From NCBI GenBank assembly GCA_049513455.1, contig JBEKWB010000004.1, positions 1 through 64,000 on the forward strand: a stretch of 64,000 bases of DNA, written 5' to 3'. A program made the translations under genes and the position numbers. The notes beneath the pieces were generated by a model. The model saw nothing but the letters and a program-made list of their open reading frames with translations, was not told the DNA's origin and made no database searches. Below, one piece after another: positions 44,054-52,783 of the stretch; the first letter of the stretch is position 1; each line of letters starts with the position of its first letter. The stretch comes from Bog-473 sp049513455 (GTDB taxonomy: Bacteria; Actinomycetota; Acidimicrobiia; Acidimicrobiales; RAAP-2).

Positions 44054-44782
44054 TCACTTGCTGTAGCCGGCGTAGCCCGTCTGCTCGAGTTGCAGTGCCA
44101 GATCGGCGTCTCCGGTCGCCACGATGCGACCATCCACCATTACGTGGACCATGTCGGCTTCCAGCTCGACCAGGAATCTATGGAAGTGGGTGATGGCGAG
44201 AATGCCCACCTCCCATTCCACCGTGGCCAGTTGCAGCCGCCTGGCCACATCACCCAACGCATCCACGTCGAGCCCGGAGTCGACCTCGTCCAGAATGCAC
44301 AATGCCGGTTGGAGCACCCCCAGCTGCACCATTTCGGTGCGCTTCTTCTCTCCCCCGGAGAGATCGACGTTGAGCGGCCGGGCCAACAGGCTCTGGTCCA
44401 ATCCCACCGCTGCTGCCTCCGCAGCCAGCCGGTCGTCGAGGGTGGCGCTGTCCGACCCGTCCACGGCGGCACTGAGCAGCGAGCGCAGGCCGACGCCCGG
44501 AACCTCTACCGGATTCTGGAGAGCGAGGAACAACCCGGCCCGGGCCCGCTCCCAGGCCGGTAGCCCGACGAGTTCCTGTCCATCCATCCGGATGCTGCCC
44601 TTGGTCACGGTGGTGCCCGGCCGGCCCATCAGCGCGTGGGCCAGCGTGCTCTTACCCGAACCGTTGGGCCCCATGACGACATGGACTTCCCCGCTCTTGA
44701 CCTCGAGGTCGATCCCGTGCAGCACGTCGCGCCCTCCGACCGACGCGTGCAGCCCTTCAACGACAAAGGTGTGGGCGGTCAC
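44054..44782 (-). CDS. sufC: Fe-S assembly ATPase SufC (copy 2)
   Basis: Second complete SufC. Walker A GPNGSGKSTLAHALMG, Q-loop FLALQNPVEVPGVGL, signature LSGGEKKRTEMVQ, Walker B LCILDEVDSGLDVDAL and switch ITHFHRFL intact. GTG 44782 overlaps the Rieske stop as GTGA; the frame upstream is antisense or out of context. 242 aa. It forms sufD-Rieske-sufC with its neighbours, so it is the copy most likely to serve SufB/SufD. It differs from copy 1 in the Q-loop (QNPVEVPG against QYPESIEG). Confidence 0.92.
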   Translation of the reverse strand: MTAHTFVVEGLHASVGGRDVLHGIDLEVKSGEVHVVMGPNGSGKSTLAHALMGRPGTTVTKGSIRMDGQELVGLPAWERARAGLFLALQNPVEVPGVGLRSLLSAAVDGSDSATLDDRLAAEAAAVGLDQSLLARPLNVDLSGGEKKRTEMVQLGVLQPALCILDEVDSGLDVDALGDVARRLQLATVEWEVGILAITHFHRFLVELEADMVHVMVDGRIVATGDADLALQLEQTGYAGYSK

Positions 44783-45096
44783 GGTAGGACCACGGACACG
44801 TTGCCGTCCGCAACCTTGACCTCGTACACGGCCACGGCGTGCGTGGCCGGGAGGGAGCAGGGGGTGCCGGTGCGCAGGTCGAACGTGCTCCCGTGCCGGG
44901 GGCACTCTATTTCGCGCTCGTCGACCCAGACCTCGCCCTCCGCCAGCGAATAGTTCTCATGGCTGCACCGATCGCCGATGGCGTAGAACTCGTCGTCCGT
45001 GCGCACGAGTGCGATGCGGTGCCCGCCGACGTCGAACCGTCTGGCTTGGCCGGACGACAACTCGTCGGTGCGGCACAGGATCACGGTCTCAGACAT
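44779..45096 (-). CDS. Rieske [2Fe-2S] ferredoxin in the SUF operon
   Basis: 105-aa Rieske-type ferredoxin of the non-haem oxygenase class. Cluster ligands Cys44 and His46 (RCSHENYSL), Cys65 and His68 (ECPRHGSTFDL). A Rieske protein between sufD and sufC is a known actinobacterial arrangement; it may supply electrons for cluster assembly, though this role is not proven. It overlaps sufD by 8 bases and sufC2 by 4. Confidence 0.92.
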   Translation of the reverse strand: MSETVILCRTDELSSGQARRFDVGGHRIALVRTDDEFYAIGDRCSHENYSLAEGEVWVDEREIECPRHGSTFDLRTGTPCSLPATHAVAVYEVKVADGNVSVVLP

Positions 45097-46501
45097 CGGC
45101 CTCCTCCCGGATCACCCGGCGTTCGCCCAGGGCGACATCGAGACGCGCGTGGACCTCCCGCTTGAGCAAGGGCGTCACGGCCGGAATGGGTCCCCGATCG
45201 ATGATGGCGTCGAAGAAGCCTCGCACGATGAGACCCTCGGCGACGTCGGGGGTCACGCCGCGCGACTCGATGTAATAGCGCTGGTCCTCGTCGATGGGGC
45301 CTACGGTCGATGCATGAGAGCACTTCACGTCGTTCTCGAGTATGTCGAGGTTCGGGACCGAATCGGCGTGCGCACCCTCGTCGAGCACCAAGTTGTGGTT
45401 GGTCTGGCGCGCATCGGAACGGACCGCTCCCCGGTGGACGCGGATGAGTCCGCTGTAGACAGAACGCGACGTCCCGGCGACCGCACCCTGGCAGAGCAGC
45501 TCGCTGTTCGTGCGGGGCGCTACATGGTCCTGCAGGGTGCGGATGTCGTGCACTTGTGTCCCACTCCCGAGGTAGGCCGAGAGAATTTCACTGCGTGCGC
45601 CACGACCGTCCACCGAGACGTCTGCCCGCACGCGGTCGTAGTCGCCGCCCAGACCGACGGTGAACGTCCGCACCACGGAGTCCTTGCCCCCCCGAGCGGC
45701 CAGGCGGGCGACGAACCACGCGGCGTGGTTCAGGATCTGCAGCGAGACGTACGACAACGACGCCTCGTCACCGGCCGACAGCTCGGTGACGGGCACGACG
45801 AGCGACCGCACGGACCCGACGGGCCCGGCGAAGACCTCCACGACAGCGGCACGAGCGCGGTCACCGAGACGGACGGCGGTGCGGGGAAAGACGGCCGCGC
45901 CGGTGGACGCGGCCTGGCCGCCGTCGCACCAATGGACGATGAGGATGGGGTCGGGCACCTCCACGCCGGCGGGCACATCGACGACGACGGGGTCGGGCGC
46001 GAAGGCGTCGTTGAGGCGAACCAGTGCGTCGCCACCTACCTGCACGCTCCCCACCATGGACTGGGCACCGGGGACATCACCCGCGCCGCCGACGAAGGCA
46101 CCGCCGACGGCGCCGCCGCCTCCAGCGGCACCGCCTCCGCCCGGCGGGTCGAACGAGAGGGGGAACCCGTTGTGCACCACCACCTGCCCTGACAGCCGGC
46201 CGAGGCTGTCTCTCACCATTTCGGTGATGATCCGGGCGGCCTCGGACAACTCGCCGGGGCTCGACGTGACCGGCACGAACTGGCCCAGGTCCAGATCGTC
46301 GATGGGCGTGTACCGCCAGACTTCCTCGCTCTCGGAAGGCAGCGCCGACGACTCCACGGCCGACAGGCCGGCGGCGCGGCGGTCACGGAGCCATGGGGGA
46401 CCCGCGAGGGCGGCTGAGCCCTCGGCGTTGAACGTATGCAGGTGAACCTCTTTCGGATGCGTGCGCGGCGCTGTTCGGAGCGGAGTCCGAGAGGATTCCA
46501 T
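45089..46501 (-). CDS. sufD: Fe-S scaffold protein SufD
   Basis: SufBD-family beta-helix protein of the SufBCD scaffold. The core has ARSEILSAYLGSGTQVHDIRT-type helix repeats, CSHASTVGPIDEDQRYYIESRG (split here as CSHASTVG and DEDQRYYIESRG) and the C-terminal EGLIVRGFFDAI. A Gly-rich insert (about 125-150) precedes the beta-helix. ATG 46501 is used; a TTG at 46537 would add 12 residues. 470 aa. It starts the operon sufD-Rieske-sufC2. Confidence 0.9.
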   Translation of the reverse strand: MESSRTPLRTAPRTHPKEVHLHTFNAEGSAALAGPPWLRDRRAAGLSAVESSALPSESEEVWRYTPIDDLDLGQFVPVTSSPGELSEAARIITEMVRDSLGRLSGQVVVHNGFPLSFDPPGGGGAAGGGGAVGGAFVGGAGDVPGAQSMVGSVQVGGDALVRLNDAFAPDPVVVDVPAGVEVPDPILIVHWCDGGQAASTGAAVFPRTAVRLGDRARAAVVEVFAGPVGSVRSLVVPVTELSAGDEASLSYVSLQILNHAAWFVARLAARGGKDSVVRTFTVGLGGDYDRVRADVSVDGRGARSEILSAYLGSGTQVHDIRTLQDHVAPRTNSELLCQGAVAGTSRSVYSGLIRVHRGAVRSDARQTNHNLVLDEGAHADSVPNLDILENDVKCSHASTVGPIDEDQRYYIESRGVTPDVAEGLIVRGFFDAIIDRGPIPAVTPLLKREVHARLDVALGERRVIREEADV

Positions 46502-46597
46502 AACGGAGCCCTGCAATGCCGGCAAGGGGCGGACCAACCGCCCCCTGCACTCTAGTGGCCGCTCAGAACGGCGTTTCGAGCGGATTAACGTGCCGGC

Positions 46598-47455
46598 ATG
46601 GCACAGAACGCGACATTCGAGTCACCGGTCTTGACGATCGAGCGCCGGGACGCCGTGGCCACCGTATGGTTGGATCGCCCCGAGGCCCGCAACGCCATGG
46701 GGCAGGACCTCTGGCGTGACCTGCCCCTGGCCATGCAGGCAGTGGGCGAGGACACCGCTGTGCGCGTGGTGGTCGTGGCCGCCAAAGGACCCCACTTCTC
46801 GGTGGGGCTGGACCTCAAGGCCATGGGTGGCCAGCTCACCGATGGAAGTGGTGCCGCCGGAGACGGCGGCGCGATTCCCTCGGCCGCGGTCCGGGCCGGC
46901 CGGGCCCGGGCCGACATTCTGCGCTATCAGGCCGCCATCACGGCGGTGGCACAGTGCCCCAAACCGGTCGTCGCCGCCGTCCATGGCTATTGCATCGGAG
47001 GAGGGGTGGACCTCATCGCCGCCTGCGACATCCGCCTGGCCTCTGCCGACGCCATTTTCTCGGTGCGCGAGGCCAAGGTGGCCATTGTGGCCGACCTCGG
47101 GAGCCTGCAGCGGCTGCCCGCCATCATCGGGGCCGGCCACGTAGCCGAACTCGCCTTCACCGGCAAGGACATCGACGCCGAGCGGGCCCGTGCCATCGGT
47201 CTGGTCAATGACGTGGCGACCGATGCCGAGGGTCTGATGAAGGCCGCCTACGAGTTGGCGGGCGAGATTGCCGCCAACTCACCCATCGCGGTCCAGGGGA
47301 CCAAGGCGGTGCTGGCGGCCAACGAGGGCCGCACCGTCGCCGAGGGGCTGGACTATGTCGCCACCTGGAATGCGGGCATGCTCGCCTCCGACGACCTGGT
47401 CGAGGCGATGACCGCGTTCATGGAGCGACGTCCCCCACGGTTTTTGGGCCGCTGA
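46598..47455 (+). CDS. Crotonase-fold enoyl-CoA hydratase/isomerase
   Basis: 285-aa crotonase. The oxyanion-hole segments are HFSVGLDLKAMGG and HGYCIGGGVDLIAACDIRLA; an acidic residue is at IVADLGSLQRLP, as in dienoyl-CoA isomerases (ECH1 type) rather than plain hydratases. It lies between the sufD and sufB loci on the opposite strand and looks unrelated to them. It ends in a hairpin at 47474-47492. Confidence 0.87.
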   Translation: MAQNATFESPVLTIERRDAVATVWLDRPEARNAMGQDLWRDLPLAMQAVGEDTAVRVVVVAAKGPHFSVGLDLKAMGGQLTDGSGAAGDGGAIPSAAVRAGRARADILRYQAAITAVAQCPKPVVAAVHGYCIGGGVDLIAACDIRLASADAIFSVREAKVAIVADLGSLQRLPAIIGAGHVAELAFTGKDIDAERARAIGLVNDVATDAEGLMKAAYELAGEIAANSPIAVQGTKAVLAANEGRTVAEGLDYVATWNAGMLASDDLVEAMTAFMERRPPRFLGR

Positions 47456-47473
47456 ACCTCACCGACCCTGATC

Positions 47474-47492
47474 GGGCGCTCCTGGCGCGCCC
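47474..47492. terminator. Hairpin between convergent crotonase and the Cys4-protein gene
   Basis: GGGCGC (47474-47479) and GCGCCC (47487-47492) pair around seven bases, in the 41-base convergent gap. There is no U tract. Confidence 0.4.
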
Positions 47493-47496
47493 GTGG

Positions 47497-47841
47497 TCAC
47501 CGTTTCCGGCGCCACCAGCGGTTTTCCGACCGCTCCCGGCGGGCGTCCTGGGCGCGGACCTCAGCCAGAATGCCCGGTGCGACGTCATTGACGATGTCCT
47601 CGACGGAGCTCAAGAACGCCGCCACCTCCGGACCACCGGCGCCTGGCTCATCCTCTATCGCCGGCTCGACCAGGCTGCCGTGGACCCATCCGACATCGGC
47701 CAGACGTCGGTGGTAGGAGGGGCAGTTCTCGGGGCATCGCCAGGGGGCTTCGGGCGCCAGGTCGAGCACGCAGAACCGCGCGGCCTCGCCGGAGGCATAG
47801 GTCCGGCTCTGAAAGTGGGTGCATTCCTCACGCATCGGCAC
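47497..47841 (-). CDS. Small four-cysteine protein encoded downstream of sufB
   Basis: 114-aa hypothetical protein. Four Cys lie in the first 40 residues (Cys7, 24, 36, 40; MREECTHFQSRTY, RFCVLDLAPEAPWRCPENCP), a pattern suited to zinc or an Fe-S cluster. The rest is a helical, acidic-then-basic tail. Start GTG 47841, with ATG 47835 two codons on as alternative. It follows sufB by 36 bases on the same strand, so it is probably co-transcribed with it and may help in cluster assembly or transfer. Confidence 0.78.
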   Translation of the reverse strand: MPMREECTHFQSRTYASGEAARFCVLDLAPEAPWRCPENCPSYHRRLADVGWVHGSLVEPAIEDEPGAGGPEVAAFLSSVEDIVNDVAPGILAEVRAQDARRERSENRWWRRKR

Positions 47842-47877
47842 CCCACAATGGTGCCACGCCGTACGTGAGCAAGCCCG

Positions 47878-49278
47878 TCAGCCGATGGAGCCTTCCATTT
47901 GGAGCTCTATCAGCCGGCTCCATTCCACCGCGTACTCCATGGGCAGCGTCCGGGTCACGGGCTCGATGAAGCCGTTGACGATCATTCCCATGGCCTGACT
48001 TTCAGAGAGCCCACGGCTCATGAGGTAGAAGAGTTGGTCGTCGCCCACCTTCGAGACCGTCGCCTCGTGACCGATGCGCGCGTCACGCTCGCCCACCTCC
48101 ATATAAGGCTTGGTCTCCGACCTGGACTCGTCGTCGAGCAGCAGCGCGTCGCAGCGCACGAAGGACTTGGCCCCGGTGGCGCCGGGGTCGACGTGCACCT
48201 TGCCCCTGTAGGTCGTGACTCCCCCGTCCTTGGAGATCGACTTCGAGACGATGGTCGACGTGGTCTCGGGAGCGACGTGGAACATCTTCGCCCCGGCATC
48301 TTGGTGCTGGCCCGCCCCGGCATAGGCGACCGACAGAACCTCTCCCGACGCCTTCGGGCCCATGAGGTAGACCGAGGGGTACTTGATGGTCAGGCGCGAC
48401 CCGATGTTCCCGTCGATCCACTCGACGTGTGCTTCGGCCTCGGCACGGGCTCGCTTCGTGACCAGGTTGTAGACGTTGGTAGACCAGTTCTGAATGGTCG
48501 TATAGGTGATGCGCGCCCCCTGGAGGGCGACGAGTTCGACCACCGCGGAGTGCAGGGAGTCGGTCGTGTAGACCGGAGCCGAGCACCCTTCGATGTAGTG
48601 CACCTGGGAGCCTTCGTCGGCGATGATCAGCGTGCGCTCGAACTGGCCCATGTTCTCGGCGTTGATCCGGAAGTAGGCCTGCAGCGGCATCTCGACCTTG
48701 ACCCCCGGCGGCACATAGATGAACGACCCGCCCGACCACACGGCCGAGTTCAGGGCGGCGAACTTGTTGTCGTTGGGCGGGATGAGCGTGCCGAACCACC
48801 GGCGGACGAGCTCGGGGTACTCCCGTACCGCCGTGTCCATGTCGCAGAACAGGACACCCTGCTCCTCCAGGTCGGCTCGATTGCGATGGAACACGACCTC
48901 GCTCTCGTACTGGGCCGTCACCCCGGACAGGTACTTGCGCTCGGCTTCGGGGATGCCCAGCTTCTCGTAGGTGTTCTTGATGGCGTCCGGCAGGTCTTCC
49001 CAGTCGTCCACCTGTCCGCCGGTGGGCTTGATGTAGTAGTAGATGTCGTTGAAGTCGAGGTCGGGCATGTGGGCCGCGAACCACGAGGCCATGGGCTTGC
49101 GCTCGAAGTGCTTGAGTGCCTTGAGGCGGAAGTCCCTCATCCACGTGGGCTCATTCTTCATCTCGGACATTTCGCGCACGATGGACTCGTTCAGGCCCTT
49201 CTTGGGCTTGAAGATGTAGTCCTCGGCGTCGCTCCAGCCGAGCTGGTAACGCCCGAGGTCGAGATCTGTTGTGGCCAT
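47878..49278 (-). CDS. sufB: Fe-S scaffold protein SufB
   Basis: Core scaffold of the SUF system. Typical SufB sequence throughout: IVREMSEMKNEPTWMRDFRL, YYYIKPTGGQVDDWEDLP, FIYVPPGVKVEMPLQAYFR, DEGSQVHYIEGCSAPVY, and the C-terminal SRGLSESQAMGMIVNGFIEP. 466 aa. A good ribosome-binding site (AGGAG, four bases before ATG) and a candidate TACTAT -10 (49320-49325) lie upstream, unlike the leaderless neighbours. The paired SufD is at 45089-46501, separated from sufB by a crotonase gene on the other strand. Confidence 0.96.
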   Translation of the reverse strand: MATTDLDLGRYQLGWSDAEDYIFKPKKGLNESIVREMSEMKNEPTWMRDFRLKALKHFERKPMASWFAAHMPDLDFNDIYYYIKPTGGQVDDWEDLPDAIKNTYEKLGIPEAERKYLSGVTAQYESEVVFHRNRADLEEQGVLFCDMDTAVREYPELVRRWFGTLIPPNDNKFAALNSAVWSGGSFIYVPPGVKVEMPLQAYFRINAENMGQFERTLIIADEGSQVHYIEGCSAPVYTTDSLHSAVVELVALQGARITYTTIQNWSTNVYNLVTKRARAEAEAHVEWIDGNIGSRLTIKYPSVYLMGPKASGEVLSVAYAGAGQHQDAGAKMFHVAPETTSTIVSKSISKDGGVTTYRGKVHVDPGATGAKSFVRCDALLLDDESRSETKPYMEVGERDARIGHEATVSKVGDDQLFYLMSRGLSESQAMGMIVNGFIEPVTRTLPMEYAVEWSRLIELQMEGSIG

Positions 49279-49319
49279 GGGGCTCCTGAGCTCACGGGGG
49301 AGGTATTTCCCCTACGCAC

Positions 49320-49325
49320 ATAGTA
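49320..49325 (-). promoter_or_regulatory. -10-like hexamer of sufB
   Basis: TACTAT on the minus strand, 41 bases before the sufB ATG, with an AGGAG ribosome-binding site four bases before the start. This is a normal leadered promoter, in contrast to sufR and sufC1. Confidence 0.45.
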
Positions 49326-49396
49326 ACAACTGCCCGGGCCAGCCGAAACGTTGAGCCCGGGTTCGCCGGGGACGCCTGCCGTGGCAGGCTCCCCCT

Positions 49397-51553
49397 ATGG
49401 AAACTCCCCCGCAGGCCACCCCGAGACCCCATACCCTCACCGCCTTCGGCCACGACAGGGACGATCCCTGGTATTGGCTGCGCGAGCGGGACGATCCCGA
49501 GGTCCGGGCGTACCTGGAGGCCGAGAACTCCTACACCGAACGCGTGCTCGCCCCCCTCGACGGCCTCCGCTCCACCCTCTTCGAGGAGATGAAGGCCCGC
49601 ATCCTCGAAACCGACATGTCCGTTGCAGCCCGGCGCGGGCCCTGGTGGTACTACGGGCGCACCGAAGAGGGCAAGAACTACGGCATCCACTGCCGGCGCC
49701 CGGCCACGGGCGGCGACGAGCTGCCCCCGGCGGGAGAGCCGGGGGCGGACGAACAGATTCTGCTGGACGAGAACGTCCTGGCCGAGGGCCACGAGTACTT
49801 CGCGGTGGGGACCGCCGTGGTCAGCCCGGACCACACGATGCTGGCCTACGGGACCGATACGGCGGGGGACGAGCGCTACGAGCTCCGTTTCCGATCACTC
49901 GACGGGGGGGCACCGTCGGACCGCGCCCCCGAGATGGTGCCCGACACGGGGTACGGATTGGCGTGGGCGAGCGGGTCCACCACCGTCTTCTACGTCCGGC
50001 TCGATGAAGCCATGCGCCCGTACCAGTTGTGGCGCCACGAACTCGGGACCGACCCCGCCCGTGATGTCCTGGTCTTCGAAGAGGATGACCGGCGGTTCTC
50101 GCTGGGCACCGGGCGCACCAGGGACGGGGCCTTCGTGCTGATCGCCCTGCACAGCACCAACACCACCGAATGGCTGGCCATACCGGCCGACGATCCGACC
50201 TCGGCGCCCCGCGTGGTGCTCCCGCGACGGGAGGGTCGGGAGTACGCGGTCGACCACCTGACCCCCACCGGCGCGGGCGGGCCGGGGTGGTTCGTCGTGC
50301 TCACCAACGAGGACGCACTGGACTTCCGGATCATCGCCGCGCCGGACCAGGATCTGGGTACGACACGCGAGTGGCGGGAGATCGTCCCCCACCGTCCCGG
50401 CGTGCGCGTCGAGGACGTCGATGCGTTCTCCGACGTCCTCGTTCTCAGCGAGCGGGCCGACGCCGAGACGTGGGTCCGGGTGCTTCCGCTGGCGGCCGGA
50501 CCCGATCCGTGGGCGGTCGATCTGCTCGCCGCGAGCTGGCTGGTGCCGTCAACCGAGAGCCCGTCGTCGACGTGGCTGGGCACAAATCCCGAGCCGGAGC
50601 TGACCTCCCTCAGATTCGGCCGCACGTCCATGGTCACCCCGTCCTCGGTGGTGCAGATAAACCTCGACACGCGGCAGGAGACCCTGCTCAAACAGGAGCC
50701 GGTCCTGGGTGACTTCGATCCGGGCCGCTACTCCACCACTCGGGTCTGGGCCGAGGCGCCAGACGGCACCAGGGTGCCCATCTCGCTCGTGCACAAGAAG
50801 GGACTCGCCCTGCCCGCCCCCTGCCTCCTCTACGGGTACGGCGCCTACGAGCACTCCATAGACCCGTCGTTCTCCCCGCACCGGCTCTCGCTGCTCGACC
50901 GCGGCATGGTCTATGCCGTGGCGCACGTGCGCGGTGGGGGCGAGATGGGCCGGGCCTGGTACGAGAACGGGCGCATGGAGAAGAAGGCCAACACGTTCAG
51001 TGACTTCATCGCCTGCGCCCGCCACCTGGTGACCGAGGGGATCGCCCGACCCGATGCCCTGGCCGGTCGGGGCGGGTCGGCCGGAGGGCTCTTGATCGGC
51101 GCCGTCGCGAACGAGGCCCCCGAGCTCTTTACCGCGCTGGTGGCGCAGGTCCCCTTTGTCGATGTGCTCACCACCATGCTCGACGCCGACCTTCCCCTCA
51201 CCGTCGGCGAATGGGAGGAATGGGGCAACCCCCTGGCCGACGAGGCGGCCTACGAGCGGATGTTCTCCTACTCTCCCTACGACAACGTCACGGCCCGCAA
51301 TCCGGACGAGTCGATTCGCACCTACCCGAGCATCCTGGTCACCGCCGGGCTCAACGATCCTCGGGTCAGCTATTGGGAGCCGGCGAAGTGGGTGGCCAAA
51401 ATTCGCGCCCGCTCGCCCTCGACCAGGGTCTTGCTGCGCACCGAAATGGGCGCCGGGCATGGCGGCCCATCGGGGCGCTACGACGCCTGGAAGGAGGAGG
51501 CGTTGGTCTACGCGTTCCTGCTCGATGCCATGGGCATGCTGCCCTCGACGTAG
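49397..51553 (+). CDS. ptrB: Oligopeptidase B / prolyl oligopeptidase (S9)
   Basis: 718-aa serine peptidase that cleaves after basic residues in short peptides (PtrB type). N-terminal WYWLRERDDPEVRAYLEAEN, then a seven-bladed propeller, then the alpha/beta domain with GGSAGGLLIGAVAN (nucleophile Ser), AGLNDPRVSYWEPAKW (Asp) and GAGHGGPSGRYD (His). Length and motifs fit oligopeptidase B. It stands alone, followed by a convergent DUF4115 gene. Confidence 0.92.
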   Translation: METPPQATPRPHTLTAFGHDRDDPWYWLRERDDPEVRAYLEAENSYTERVLAPLDGLRSTLFEEMKARILETDMSVAARRGPWWYYGRTEEGKNYGIHCRRPATGGDELPPAGEPGADEQILLDENVLAEGHEYFAVGTAVVSPDHTMLAYGTDTAGDERYELRFRSLDGGAPSDRAPEMVPDTGYGLAWASGSTTVFYVRLDEAMRPYQLWRHELGTDPARDVLVFEEDDRRFSLGTGRTRDGAFVLIALHSTNTTEWLAIPADDPTSAPRVVLPRREGREYAVDHLTPTGAGGPGWFVVLTNEDALDFRIIAAPDQDLGTTREWREIVPHRPGVRVEDVDAFSDVLVLSERADAETWVRVLPLAAGPDPWAVDLLAASWLVPSTESPSSTWLGTNPEPELTSLRFGRTSMVTPSSVVQINLDTRQETLLKQEPVLGDFDPGRYSTTRVWAEAPDGTRVPISLVHKKGLALPAPCLLYGYGAYEHSIDPSFSPHRLSLLDRGMVYAVAHVRGGGEMGRAWYENGRMEKKANTFSDFIACARHLVTEGIARPDALAGRGGSAGGLLIGAVANEAPELFTALVAQVPFVDVLTTMLDADLPLTVGEWEEWGNPLADEAAYERMFSYSPYDNVTARNPDESIRTYPSILVTAGLNDPRVSYWEPAKWVAKIRARSPSTRVLLRTEMGAGHGGPSGRYDAWKEEALVYAFLLDAMGMLPST

Positions 51554-51599
51554 TGGGCCGACGGCACGAGGACATGGTCGGGCCGGGACTGCTGACTGC

Positions 51600-52517
51600 T
51601 CAGCCCGACGCCGTGGCGGTCGTGACGAAGGACATGGTGAACGGAGTCTGAAAGCCCGGAGGAAGGACGACGGCATCCCCGTCGACCGTGGCGTGGAGAA
51701 CGGTGGGCGCGCCCACAATGAGGGTGACCGGCCCGGTGGCGCTGAAGGAGTGTTGAACCCCCGCGGCCAGGGTGCCGGAGAAGAGGGTCGAGCCCGTGGC
51801 GGAACTGGTGGCGTCCACCCAGCAGGCTCCCGACGTCGCAGTGAGGGTCACGGTGAAGGTGGTGTCCGCGACGTCATACGTCGCCGACTGGGTGGTGGCC
51901 GCCTGCGGTGACGAGACCGGCGGTGGGGGCGGGGTGGACGTGGTCGTCGTCGCCTTTTTCTTCGAGGGCTTCGGCACGGTCGAGCTGTTGTGCCCGCTGC
52001 TCTTGTCGGACGAATGGGTGCCGGCGGGTGGCACCGAGTGCGAACCGGTCAACAGCAGCACGACGACCAGCACCAGAACGACCGCCACGGCCGTGGCCGG
52101 CGCGGCCAGCCGGCGGGGACGGTGGTTGATGGAGGTCATCGCCTTGTCCCGACGCACCGGTCTGGGCGGTGCCGGCGGCGAGAGGTGCTGCGCCGCATCG
52201 TCGAACCTCATCGGAGCGTCCCGGTCCGCCAGCGGGGGTACCGGCACAGGGGGCACCGACCCCCGCAGGCCCGCGGCGCGGCCGGTCGACGAGCTCGCCA
52301 CACCTACCGCACGCTCCGGAAACGCGGACTTCGCGCCCGGGCCGGAGCTCTCATCACCCCCGGAGATCACGGGGTGGGCGTTGATGCTCTCCAGGGTGTG
52401 GAGTGAGCGGTGGTACCACTCGACCGAGTGCACGTCGTCGTGCGCCACCCGCCGGGTGAGGAGTGCGATCGCACACACCGTCACCACCACTGCTATCACG
52501 ATCCCACCGATGAGCAT
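51600..52517 (-). CDS. RodZ/DUF4115-like protein with two membrane helices
   Basis: 305-aa protein. An N-terminal helix (LIGGIVIAVVVTVCAIALL) is followed by a linker, a second helix (about 138-157, ATAVAVVLVLVVVLLLTG), a Lys/Thr/Pro-rich hinge and a C-terminal beta domain with VTLTATSGACWVDATSS, LFSGTLAAGVQHSFSATG and LIVGAPTVLHATVDG, typical of DUF4115, the extracytoplasmic domain of RodZ. The usual RodZ cytoplasmic helix-turn-helix is missing, replaced by the first helix and a linker. It may act in cell-wall morphogenesis. Confidence 0.7.
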   Translation of the reverse strand: MLIGGIVIAVVVTVCAIALLTRRVAHDDVHSVEWYHRSLHTLESINAHPVISGGDESSGPGAKSAFPERAVGVASSSTGRAAGLRGSVPPVPVPPLADRDAPMRFDDAAQHLSPPAPPRPVRRDKAMTSINHRPRRLAAPATAVAVVLVLVVVLLLTGSHSVPPAGTHSSDKSSGHNSSTVPKPSKKKATTTTSTPPPPPVSSPQAATTQSATYDVADTTFTVTLTATSGACWVDATSSATGSTLFSGTLAAGVQHSFSATGPVTLIVGAPTVLHATVDGDAVVLPPGFQTPFTMSFVTTATASG

Positions 52518-52783
52518 TGCCTCCTATTCAACAGGACGCGGTGGCCGCATGAAACCGCGACCGGCCCACGGATTCCGTCAGCTGCCCGTGGCGCGGATCC
52601 GTGAGCGTCCGATCGACGAAGTGCCCCTCCGGCGCGCAGCTGTCGTCACGGCGGTTGCGACTCCGTGGGCCCGACCGTGCCAGGTCGGGCCCGCCGCGGA
52701 TCACGGGCCGCTCAACTGGGTCGGGGCGTCCATGGCGCTCCCCGCCGGGGTGGTGGCCTCCCCAACACTCGACGAGGACGGAC
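52518..52783. other. Intergenic region, no gene recognised
   Basis: 266-base gap between the DUF4115 start and the RmlC stop. A frame from ATG 52549 to 52797 (82 aa, Arg/Ala/Pro-rich) can be read on the plus strand but has no recognisable motif and overlaps the RmlC 3' end. No RNA or repeat was seen. Confidence 0.4.
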
